A DNA stretch of 64,000 nucleotides, taken from NCBI GenBank assembly GCA_015039465.1, contig MU130362.1, forward strand, positions 196,963 through 260,962. Reading direction: 5' to 3'. Position numbers and translations under genes: made by a program. The DNA is from Phlegmacium glaucopus. Lineage: Eukaryota; Basidiomycota; Agaricomycetes; Agaricales; Cortinariaceae. Positions 33,480 through 43,143 of this stretch are shown piece after piece; position 1 is the stretch's first letter; every line of letters begins with the position of its first letter. The notes beneath the pieces are model-generated. The model was not told the origin of the DNA, made no database searches, and worked only from the letters and a program-made list of their open reading frames with translations.

Positions 33480-34905
33480 AGCTCATATGAGCTTGTTTGA
33501 ATGTGGTGGGTGAAGGAGAAGTTGAGAAGGGGGCCAGAGGAGTAGTTGGAGGTTGTCTGGGCCTGTTTAAACATGGTGGGTGAAAGAGAGGTTGAGGAGG
33601 AGCCCAGATGAGCACTGGAAACTTGTCTGGGGTCATATGAACATGGTGAATAAAAGAGAGGTTGAAGAGGGCCCAGACGAGCACTTGTAGCTCATCTGGG
33701 CTTGTTTGAATGTCGTGGATGGAAGAGAGGTCAAAGAGGGCACAGATGAGCGCTTGTAGCTCGTCTGGGCCCCTTTGAATGTGGTGGATGGAAGAGAGGT
33801 CAAAGAGGGGCCCAGACGAGCACTGGTAGCTCGTCTGGGCACATTTGAATGTTGCGGATGGAAGAGAGGTGGAAGAGGGCCCAGACGAGCTCTTGTAGCT
33901 TGTCTGGGCTTGTTTGAAGGTGGTGGATGGAAGAGAGGTCAAAGAGGGGCCCAGACGAGCGGTTGTAGCTTGTCTGGGCTTGTTTGAAGGTGGTGGATGG
34001 AAGAGAGGTCAAGGAGGGGCCCAGACGAGCGCTTGTAGCTTGTCTGGGCACTTTTGAACATGGCGGATGGAAGAGAGGTCAAAGAGGGGCCCAGACGAGC
34101 ACTGGTAGCTCGTCTGGGCACGTTTGAACGTTGCGGATGGAAGAGAGGTGGAAGAGGGCCCAGACAAGCTCTTGTAGCTCGTCTGGGCTCGTTTGAACAT
34201 GATGGATGAAAAAAAGGTCAAAGAGGGGCCCACACGAGCTCTTGTAGCTCATCTGGGCACATTTGAAGGTGGTGGATGGAACAGAGGTCAAAGAGGGGCC
34301 CAGACGAGCACTTGTAGCTCGTCTGGGCTCGTTTGAATGTGGTGGATGGAAGAGAGGTCAAGGAGGGGCCCAGACGAGCTCTTGTAGCTCGTCTGGGCAC
34401 GTTTGAATGTGATGGATGGAAGAGAGGTCAAGGAGGGGCCCAGACGAGTGCTTGTAGCTCGTCTGGGCTCATTTGAATGTGGTGGATGGAAGAGAGGTCA
34501 AGGGGGGGCCCAGACGAGCGCTTGTAGCTCATCTGGGCACATTTGAATGTTGCGGATGGAAGAGAGGTCAAAGAGGGGCCCAGACGAGCACTTGTAGCTC
34601 GTCTGGGCTCGTTTGAAGGTGGTGGATGGAAGAGAGGTCAAAGAGGGGCCCAGATGAGCTCTTGTAGCTCGTCTGGGCTCGTTTGAAAGTGGTGGATGGA
34701 AGAGAGGTCAAGGAGGGGCCCAGACGAGCACTTGTAGCTCGTCTGGGCTCGTTTGAACATGGCAGATGGAAGAGAGGTCAAATAGGGGCCCAGACAAGCT
34801 CTTGTAGCTCGTCTGGGCACATTTGAATGTGGTGGATGGAAGAGAGGTTGAAGAGGGGCCCAGACATGCTCTTGTAGCTTGTCCGGGCTCATTTTAATGT
34901 GAAGG
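33480..34905 (-). repeat. Right hairpin array of hAT-2 (about 20 x 70 bp, inverted)
   Basis: This is the same 70-bp unit as the left array in reverse complement: GCCCAGACGAGC, 7-base loop, GCTCGTCTGGGC, then a ggtggatggaagagaggtca spacer. CAGACGAG words at 33813, 33882, 33952, 34022 and 34092 show the 70-bp period. Units near the transposase (33480-33700) are the most diverged. From 34906 to 35304 only traces of the unit remain before the GGCTCGGCTCA-type terminal repeats. Confidence 0.95.
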
Positions 34906-35312
34906 AGCTATTTTGGTGTCAATAAAATCAGAAATAATACTGAAGGAATAAGCCAATACCTCATTCTTCAAAAACAAACAGCAGAGACATGAATACTCAG
35001 ATGAGTTCTTGTAGCTTGTCTAGACTCAAAAACCTCATAGATGATCCCATCAGGGTTCATCTGAGTTTGGGATGCCTCCAGGCAAGCTGCTAGTGCTCAT
35101 CTGAGGCTGATAGAAATTGTTGGAAGGGCAGGAAGCCACAAGATAGCATTGTTCGTTTTGCTTTCCAAAAATGGCAATATGCTAACGGCTTGAGCCGCTC
35201 TCAAGCCATCACAAACGGCCCCGGCTCACGAGCCAGAGCCGAAGTTACAGCTCAGGACCCTGAGCTGAGCCGTGGGTGAGCCGAGCTGAGCCGTGGCAAC
35301 ACTAGTGGTAAG

Positions 35313-37334
35313 TGTTCCCATCCGGCGCCACAAGTTGATGCCTTTTCAACTACTAACTCAAAATTTCTTTCCTCCTTGTAGATCATGGTTCACCCATGAC
35401 GACGCTGCTCCTGTTCTATTCCCCAATGCTGTGATGGTAAGTAATTGGGCTCCCCTTAGATTCCAACAGCCAGCTCACCATTCTCTGTCAGTTGTATATG
35501 TTGAGAATTGAGGCATGACCAAATTAGGAAAGGCCACAGGAAAGGCCACCGTGAACAAAGCGGAATGGGCGACCATGCCACAGACGCTGCCACATCCATT
35601 GTACCACCGTAATATAAATACTTCACATTTATGTAGACAAACCTCAGTCGTTATATCAGTGACTGAGGTACAATATCTTCTTCCATTTCTTTACTTTCTT
35701 CGCTTACTTATATTTACTGTACCTAGTGTCACCATCATTATCTAGGTACAGTAGACTAATCTATAGTCGTTATATCAGTGACTGAGTGTCACCATCATTA
35801 TCTAGGATCTAGATTTTAACAGTATATGCCACATTATGACAGTACATCATTAACCATGTAGCTTGTCAGTCGTACACATCTACCTATGTAAATTGTATCT
35901 ACTGTGCTTCCTAGTATAATGCATTTATTTGACATCACCCAACAACTGTCCCGAAAACCGTATTCCTGGTGATGAACTGATGCAATGACCAACCGACAAA
36001 CTTGTGATGCACCTGGGTCAGAAAATATTGATGTTCCCAGAAAACCTTCTGGCGTCAGAATCCATTTCTGGGCGTGAAAATTTTATGGCATCGGGAGCGT
36101 CATTATGTCGCCATACCAAATATGGCAGTCTGGTGACGTCTGGTTTGTCTGGCGCCAGACGAGCCAGACGAATGGAGTTTTGCTGATTAGTAGGGATCAA
36201 TATATATGCCTGGGCACCCTGGCGAGGCTGTTCTACTAAAGTTTTGCGGTTCTTCCAAATTATATGCGCACAAAGAGCATCTGTTGAAGACAATTATTAC
36301 CACGAGTATTCTGTGAACTCTATCTTATCGGGCGCCGTACTTTTAATCCAGCGACATTTATGTTGAAAACAGAGGTCGGATTAAAGAACAAAGACTCGAC
36401 TGGTTGCTAGACACACAGCAGGAACTAGTGAGAGCGGGGATACAAAATGTATTGGTTTAATCCAATGAGGGATTCCACCCTCAAGAGACTAGTATATATA
36501 CAAAAGTAAACGAGGCTGTGAAATAAGGCAGTGCTACGAGTACATTCCGCTATTGGTCAGTATCCAGCTGGCTCATAATGATGCAATATGGTGCGATAAC
36601 GACGTGATTAGATCGTATATTCCAACAATTTACATAAATATATTGTGGTTAATAATAATATCTGGGTGGATTTTCACCTCAATTAATAAGCAGATGTCAT
36701 CATTTCCTATCGATGAGATCGCTAGGGTTTACAGTTCACTCAACTTGGAAGCTCTACTAATTTTGTTACCTTCCAGAACCAAATGTTGATGAATCAGTCT
36801 TTTCTTATATGACATGATCTCCTGCCAGTGCGGACTATTCTGTGTAAATATACACAACTTCCGCGGATACTTTGCCATGAGAAGCGACAAAATCCGCAAT
36901 TTTGCCTTATATTCTTAACCCCAAACCTTCCCATACTTGGATCTTGGGAAAGCATAATTTTTGTTCCTCAATTTCCACTTACATTCATTCACCGGTCAGT
37001 GACGCAGCCAAATTTAGAAACCTCTATAAATTTCAATTTATTGGATTAAAAGTCGGGCGCCTGATTGGCGCCTAATAAGATAGAATTCATAGAACACTCT
37101 TGGGAATAATTGTCTTCAAAGGGTATGCTGCATCGTGTGGAATTATCACATGAAATCCACCGACAAGCACGGCATCGACTCCATACGCACGTCTATGCTA
37201 TCTGTGGCTACCGATTCGGCTTGGATTCGGCGAAACAGAATATTCCGCCTCAGCAAAGCCCATGCAATACAGGTGCAAATAGGGCTCAAGTGTGTGTATT
37301 CAAATCACACACTGGACAAACTCAACCGTCAAAC
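35313..37334. other. Mostly featureless intergenic DNA
   Basis: The first 130 bp hold the possible exon described for 27641-28175. At 35649 and 35768 the word cgttatatcagtgactgag is repeated, and tgtcaccatcattatctagg is repeated at 35728 and 35786, indicating a local direct duplication. A tctggcgccagacgagccag palindromic patch lies near 36148. I see no gene. The sequence just before 37335 is the upstream region of the APH gene. Confidence 0.4.
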
Positions 37335-38685
37335 ATGTTCCTAATGTGGGATGCTGATGGCAACGAAATTCGCGACGAGTACCCTCAAGTGGACCCTCAT
37401 GACATTCTCCACAACCCAGAAAATGCTGTCTTTAACCTGGACATGATTGTTGATAGACTCAGGGAAATCGGCGGTTCGGACATCGTCGCTCTCCACCAAC
37501 TGGCCCAGAATCATTACTTTGTAATTAACGTTCCCCAGTGTCCCAAAAATCTCTCGCCACTACAAAAACCTATCATCTAGGTTATTGACGCGGCTACGAA
37601 GGATGGCAGGCACTACATTGTCAGGATCGCAAGAGATAGTGTTCCTTCGTCCAGTGATCGCCTGAGCTTTTTGCAAGACAAACTTCGGCGCGAGTGCGAG
37701 TTCATGCGATGGGTCACTTCTTTGAAGGACATCCCGATGCCACTAGTCCATTACTTCGACGCAAGCCTCGCTACACCATATATGGTCATGGACAAGTGCG
37801 AAGGGAGCCTTTTGATCGATGCTTTTGGTATTCTTCCCTTCGATGCAAAGGTCGTGTTTCCCCGTTATCTATCAATGTTTTATGCTGAGTAGATTCACTG
37901 AGTAGATATCCAACATCCGTTCCTATGCGCGTATTGCACTTGATTTATTCCGCATCGACGCGCCAAATGGGATCGGCAGTCTTTCTTCCTTCAAATCAAC
38001 CGCAGATGCTCAGTCGGGTGAACCCATTCTTGGTCCTTATATCTTGCGTTCTGGTCTTCATACTCCATCTACTGTCTTCCAGTCTATCGAGGAGTATTTC
38101 AGGTGGCTTATCTACGTCAAAAAGACCTTGGCTACAGTAGGAACTACGAAACCAGACCTCTATGAAACCCAAGTCACCTTGAAGCGACTCGAACACCTTA
38201 TCTCCGAGTCCGTCTCTGGCTACGACGCTGCATTTCTAAGAGGCGTACCATCACATGAAGATTTTTCCGGACAAAATGTTTTCATCAACGGCGAAGGCCT
38301 CATCACAGGTGTCATCGACTGGGAGTTTCACATGGTCAAGCCGGCTGCATTGGCTGCAGCCTATCCATCTTGGATTCGCTATGATGGAACCGCTGACCCT
38401 CGGTTCGTTGATAAAAAGGGTCAATTTTCCTCGTTTTGGATGGCTAGTCCGGTGGATGCAAAAAGGTTACGACAGGAATACGATGCAGTATGTGCTGACA
38501 CTTTCAATAAACATTCCCGATAAAACTAATTCGATTTTCAGATTGTCAAAGAGGAGGATCCCGAATATTACCGTGCTTTGAAAGCCGGGGAATTTTGTCG
38601 CATGGCAGAGGAATGGTTGTTGAATGATGGAATGGATATCGGGTGTCGGCGTATGAAAGCCTGGCTGGACAATTCACTTGAGTGA
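37335..38685 (+). CDS. APH-family (aminoglycoside phosphotransferase-like) kinase
   Basis: The four exons are 37335-37520, 37581-37850, 37906-38487 and 38542-38685. They join in phase 0 at GT-AG introns of 60, 55 and 54 bp and give 393 residues. The protein has the APH/choline-kinase fold signature: a nucleotide-binding N-lobe with HYIVRIARDS, an MVMDKCEGSLL hinge, the catalytic-loop motif SHEDFSGQN (residues about 268-276) with the aspartate as expected base and asparagine as metal ligand, and VIDWEF (about 288-293) supplying the second metal-binding aspartate. Fungal members are a large family, mostly with unknown small-molecule or protein substrates; resistance to aminoglycosides should not be assumed. 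The start was chosen at MFLMWDADGNEI because the frame before it has no support. A later ATG (37353, MWDADG) is possible. No frame damage is visible, so I regard it as a working gene. Confidence 0.85.
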
Positions 38686-38929
38686 AGCATTCTTGACTGA
38701 TCACCTTATCGCAAATATGGCCATCCGTATATACTCGCGTTATTGAGGTGCATATATTGTAGTTTCCGCTTGAGGCCAACATTTTTTGGTGGCCATACTT
38801 AGCGCATCGAATCTCTACTTAGAGGACCAATTCTTGGCGAACGTTTGGGTACTCACTTAAGGTCATCTGAACGAATAAAGAACAAATTCCATGAGAACGC
38901 AAAATCAAAATAGGTCTAACTCTACCTCC
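38686..38929. other. Intergenic, 3' flank of the APH gene
   Basis: No gene or repeat seen. It contains AATAAAG at 38873-38879, a possible polyadenylation signal. Confidence 0.3.
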
Positions 38930-39098
38930 CAATGTTGTGCCGGTCATTGACTAGGTCATGACTCTCAGGTGACTGGTCATCAACGATCGCAGGCCTAGGG
39001 CCGTGAGAGTAGTCATGACTGCGGTCATGACCAGAGTCATGACTGTGATGACCAGTCACCTGAGAGTCATGACCTAGTCAATGACCGGCACAACATTG
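38930..39098. repeat. 169-bp perfect inverted repeat (53-bp arms)
   Basis: Arms 38930-38982 and 39046-39098 are exact reverse complements, from CAATGTTGTGCCGGTCATTG inward. The 63-bp loop again contains TCATGAC/GTCATGA words (agtcatgact, gcggtcatgacc). No target duplication was found. It resembles a very young foldback or MITE. Confidence 0.9.
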
Positions 39099-39425
39099 CG
39101 ACAGAGGGTGGCCCGCCACTCTCTACTGGTTTCTGTAATGATCTGAGGCTTTGGCGATCGATCATCAAATTAATTGGTATAAAAAACACGAAATGGCGGA
39201 CTATCTTCTGTTGCTCAAAAAAAAACCGCTCAAGTCCTGACCAGCCACTCAATCCTACCGACCCACACTCGAGACAGCTTAGTGTTCCCCTTGTTCTTGT
39301 GACATTGGAAGGCATGCCAAACCAATCAAACCAACAACCATTTCCGGAACAAGGCACTCATGCTTCGCTCCCTACCAACCAGTCCAGAGATGGGTCTTCC
39401 TGGATCTCTTGTGTTAAAACTTCAG
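39099..39425. other. Upstream of the LRR-like relic; no clear exon
   Basis: A plus-strand frame from 39314 (MPNQSNQQPFPEQGTH) could be a first exon that joins the acceptor at 39425, but no donor is convincing. Otherwise nothing is seen. Confidence 0.25.
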
Positions 39426-40146
39426 TCGCGATACAACCGAGGACACCCTCGACGAATGCACACTTGTCATCCCAGTCGACGACCTCAACAAGCCATTAAC
39501 CCTCCATGCACCAGAATTCACAGCCCTTCGACGCATTATTTTTCTCAACCCCCATTCGTTCCAAGTCTTCCAACACGAAATAAACAACCTGGATTTCAGG
39601 ATCATACAGAATCTGAGGAAGTTCAACTCCCCATCCGTCGAGCACATTACGCTCCCCCTGGACTTCTCATTTCCACTTAGGGCTATTTTCCGCTGCATCA
39701 GTTCATTCTCGGGCTTGCGCGAGATCGAGCTCCTGCCCCCGACGACCTTTAGTCTTCTCCCCCATGCCCCAGAAACAAAACCAATACAGCAAACATTATC
39801 GGCCAACATGGGGCAGTTAAATCACTTAAGAACCTTGACGATTCCGCTCGAGGTTATCACCCCTTTATTGCTCTCGCGCCTGGGGGAATTACCCAACTTG
39901 GGAGTTTTGATTGTGAAGCCCCACCTCTCATCAAGTTCTCCTCCAGCGTCATCGCTGAGCCCAGACTGGAATCCACATGATCCAGTTACGTCTCCTGGCA
40001 GAAGGTTCCTGAGCCACTTTCAAAACTGGGACACCAGCAGATATTTTCGGGCATTGGGTATCCTTGATGTGGGTGTAAGGGATCCTTACGATGTACTCTC
40101 CTATTCTGCACTGAGCCAAATGTTCCCAACGGCCATAATTCTCTAA
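39426..40146 (+). pseudogene. Leucine-rich F-box/LRR-type protein relic
   Basis: An open frame follows an acceptor-like cttcag at 39420-39425. It reads SRDTTEDTLDE, ALRRIIFLNPHSF, LRKFNSPSVEHITLPLDF, FSGLREIELLPP, LNHLRTLTIPLEV and LGELPNLGVLIV, a regular leucine-spaced pattern typical of the C-terminal half of mushroom F-box/LRR proteins. No F-box and no start codon can be attached. It stops at 40146 just before a GTAAGT. Sequence to about 40500 has protein-like fragments in shifting frames. It is likely a truncated, decaying gene. Confidence 0.45.
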
Positions 40147-40683
40147 GTAAGTGCCGTTTTTTGGATACTTTCTTGTCGCTTTAACTTATTCCTGACGGCT
40201 TAATATCAAGGACTTTTCGCTCTTCTCAAAGTTAACATTACGCTCAGCTCACCGTCGTCCGTTGTCATCGTGCTGTCCAAACTTTGATTCTCCGACGGTC
40301 CGTCGGTACCGCAGGTTAAAATTCACCCCAACGGATTATGGGAACGAGACTAAAAGTTAGCACATTGTAAAGCTGTACGCTACAAGTACGCTAAGCCCTT
40401 CGTCGTTTCCGTATACAACCTTCAGGCCTACTGGCTGGCTTTAACTTTGTTGATTACCAAGTCCTATTCGACCTCGAAAACGCTTATTAGGTTTGTTACT
40501 TACCCCTGATCCTGCTCCATCAATTGAAAAATTTAAGATGATGGTCGTCATTCAATCCGAAGGCTGCCTAGGGCTGCCTTCCCCGGAAACGCACTTAGAA
40601 CGGTATTGAACGACGCGCATCCTCACGTATCTAGCAACGCGCTTATCAAATTGGGGGTTCTTGATGTACAATTGATGTACCTG

Positions 40684-41214
40684 CCAAGATTGAAGCGGTT
40701 GCGGTCTTGCCTTCCATAATTCATTTCGCATGCCACGGGAAGCAAGACCGGATTAAACTAAACCACTTGATAGCGGTCTTAAACTCGATGATGGGTTACT
40801 TCGAGTCTCGAGAATCATGAAGGAAAAACTTTCAAATGGATCGTTGGCCTTCCTCTGTGCTTGTGAGACAGCGATGGGCGATGAAAGCTTACTGGATGCA
40901 AACTGGATGAGGTGATGTACTTAGGTGTAAACTTACTATTTTCTAGATTCCGTCGGGTTATTGCGACTATGTGGTAAGTTTGATTTCTGGCATTGATTCT
41001 TGGAACACATATGATTATCACATCAGGGGACCAAGATGGACCCATCGTGGCAGATGCCTTTTACGAAGAACTTTTCCGAGGTCCGGATGGAAATCCTGCT
41101 CTGGAACCCGAGATCACGAAGTCTACTCAAGCACTTCACGTGGCGGTCAAGAAATTCGTTCCAAGATTCTTTCCACCGTTGGGTTCCATTTATTCACATG
41201 GGCAAGTGAGATAG
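40684..41214 (+). pseudogene. CHAT-domain protein relic (caspase-like fold)
   Basis: Motifs of the CHAT domain appear in order. SIIHFACHGKQDR (about 40712-40750) holds the histidine of the caspase-like dyad. PLDSGLKLDDGLLRVSRIMK follows after a one-base frameshift. LAFLCACETAMGDE (40843-40884) holds the catalytic cysteine. An intron at about 40899-40945 then allows RFRRVIATMW, and a second intron-like gap precedes DQDGPIVADAFYEELF (41028-41075), with the final join off by one base. CHAT proteins are C11-like peptidase relatives, often fused to TPR repeats in mushrooms. No TPR region could be read upstream. It is broken by at least two frameshifts. Confidence 0.75.
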
Positions 41215-41745
41215 GTGTTTAAACTTCTGTAATATAGACTGAACAAGTTTTTAATGACAGAATAAGAAATTGTACATTAAGTACGCATTCTGAGAGTCAT
41301 GAATTACTCGACACCATGGTCAGCAGAGCCCTAATGATATATTGGATATGTAAATAATAATAAGGGCATGCTATTCTAGGGTCCCTCATTGAGAGTGAAC
41401 GACGCTTATTGAAGCATCTTGATCCGATGAATGACACCGCCTTATGGTAAAGTACACTCCGTGATGGGCCCTAACACCATGTCTAGATATTACATACAAA
41501 ACGGGTGGTAAAACAGCGGAGAGGGGGAAAATAATTCAGCCTGAAGGACCAACGTGAGCAGTCTGAATATCATGCTCACACGCACTGCACACAGTTGACC
41601 CACATATCAACCCTCTTCCCTCTTCCTTGAGACACACCACCTAAAATGGAGAAAATAAAAGCTGTTTTGGATCGTTGACTTTGTAGGAGTGTACCTGAAA
41701 AGAGTTCAACTTCGTAACCAAGAGCCTGCATATGTTTCGAGCATA
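41215..41745. other. Intergenic, no gene seen
   Basis: AT-rich sequence with several short open frames but no recognisable motif, repeat or RNA. Confidence 0.4.
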
Positions 41746-42249
41746 TCATGCATTTGCGAACAATGCAACACATTCTTGTAACACCTCATGAATGACGGCT
41801 CGTAGTTTTGCTTCCCCTCTCACTTTCATGATATCGTATTCCCATCGTCCAGCGGGGGTATAGTCGTTTACCCTAGTGGGATGACAAGCTATTGGTAACG
41901 GAAGGATCTCCGCAGTGGCAAGATCCGTGGTATCCACGCTATAAAAGCAGAGTCTCGTTCCCAGGGCGCTTACAGCATGCAATGTAGGTAGAGGACAATG
42001 CCCCACTATATCTCCTAATATGATCGTCGGCTTCCACCGCGCGTAGAGCTATACAAAATGGCAGAGGGATCCTTCAACTCTGATCAAGACAGGCTGGTTT
42101 TCCAGGTGGATTTCGAAGCAAGCTATGAAATCAGCTGCATCTCGAGATGATGCTTGAAGATATTGGGGCACAACCGTGAAGTCAGAGTTGGAGAAGAAAG
42201 TATGGAGAAGTTTATTGTACGGTCCATGGAAGTCGGGTCTAACGACTTT
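41746..42249 (-). pseudogene. C-terminal relic of a conserved fungal hypothetical protein
   Basis: On the minus strand the sequence reads PDFHGPYNKLLHTFF, FTVVPQYL, DAADFIACFEIHLENQPVLI, then after an in-frame TAG (42049-42051) and frame changes VEADDHIRRYSGALS, CPLPTLHAVSALGTRLCFY and PAGRWEYDIM, ending at 41746. From memory, this arrangement is common as the last about 180 residues of hypothetical proteins in mushroom genomes, with no known function. At least two frameshifts show that this copy is dead. Confidence 0.6.
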
Positions 42250-43143
42250 GTCGGGCTACATGGAAGTTTCGAAAGAAGAAACCATTGGTCCAAATAGTGT
42301 TGCGGGATCGAATATCTCACTCAGTTTTCAAGCTGCAGCTTAGGTCTCCCGTAGTCAGACTATATTACGTGTCTTTTATAGTCATGTGGACGACACTTAT
42401 TTAAACGGGGTTTTCAAGGGCATATATTCTACGATATCCAGCCTGTTTTGTGTTGAATTACCCTCTATACAGAAAGACACAGTTATATTTCTATGAGGTG
42501 AAAGCTAATGAAAGCTGGGCCTGAGGCCTGAGGAGTGTTTTCGGACTTCTCGGACCCAAACTTTCAGCCCTCCAAGTCAGGTGGATAAATGGAAATATGA
42601 ACGCGTGAAAAATTTAAAGTTTGACATTTATTTAACCCATAGCAGTGAATACATAGATAGAAAAGAGTCGTAAATTGATTATCAATATATATGAAAGAAA
42701 AGTATATACATTCAAGTAGAGTAAATAAAATGTAGATAAAGCAATTCAGAGTCAAGTCAAACTAGTTCAAAGCACAAATCAGGCCAGGCTAGGATGAAGT
42801 GAAGACGAGCTTTTTACAACTGAGAGAGCGATAGAAGGGGCGGCTGTAGAACTTAAAAGGGAACAGGAAGGGTGTGTCAAGGTCGACATCGATGGAAGAG
42901 AACAAAAGCATCAAACATAGAACGAGGGGAAACGAACAGGAGAGAAAAAACGGTATTAACCAACAAACAGATCAAACGAAAGAAAAGTAACGTAATGGAT
43001 ACAGGTATATAGACATAAATGAAATTCATGATTTGGGATCTGAGAGGAAAAGGACGAAGGAAAGGAATGAACGCAAAACGAATGTCTGTTGCCAATTGGG
43101 AAAAAAGAGGAAATGCGGCCAACCCAGGGTTCTACTCAAACCC
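42250..43143. other. Intergenic, includes 3' flank of the transcription factor gene
   Basis: No gene seen. The part just below 43144 is downstream of the minus-strand transcription factor stop and probably holds its 3' UTR. Confidence 0.35.

Larger units (their letters stand above)
28176..35304 (+). mobile_element. hAT-2: 7.1-kb hAT with hairpin-repeat subterminal arrays
   Basis: Terminal inverted repeats TAGTGTTGCCAC/GTGGCAACACTA are flanked by a perfect 8-bp target duplication gtggtaag (28168-28175, 35305-35312). Next to each end lie GGCTCGGCTCA-type repeats. Inside these lie two large arrays of a 70-bp unit, one on each side and in opposite orientation. A BED-finger transposase gene with many introns occupies the centre on the plus strand. 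The gene has two in-frame TGA codons and one probable single-base deletion, so this copy is likely non-autonomous now. The ends are intact, so it could still be mobilised by a functional relative. Confidence 0.95.

Noticed and set aside
33235..34400. Overlapping frames of 60-235 codons on the minus strand reading repeated ELQALVWAPL
   Set aside because: They are translations of the 70-bp hairpin repeat and have no start context or homology signal of their own.
37110..37580. Longer start for the APH kinase at 37110
   Set aside because: The 156-codon frame's N-terminal part has no family resemblance and its 3' end reads through the first intron. The ATG at 37335 gives the expected N-terminus.
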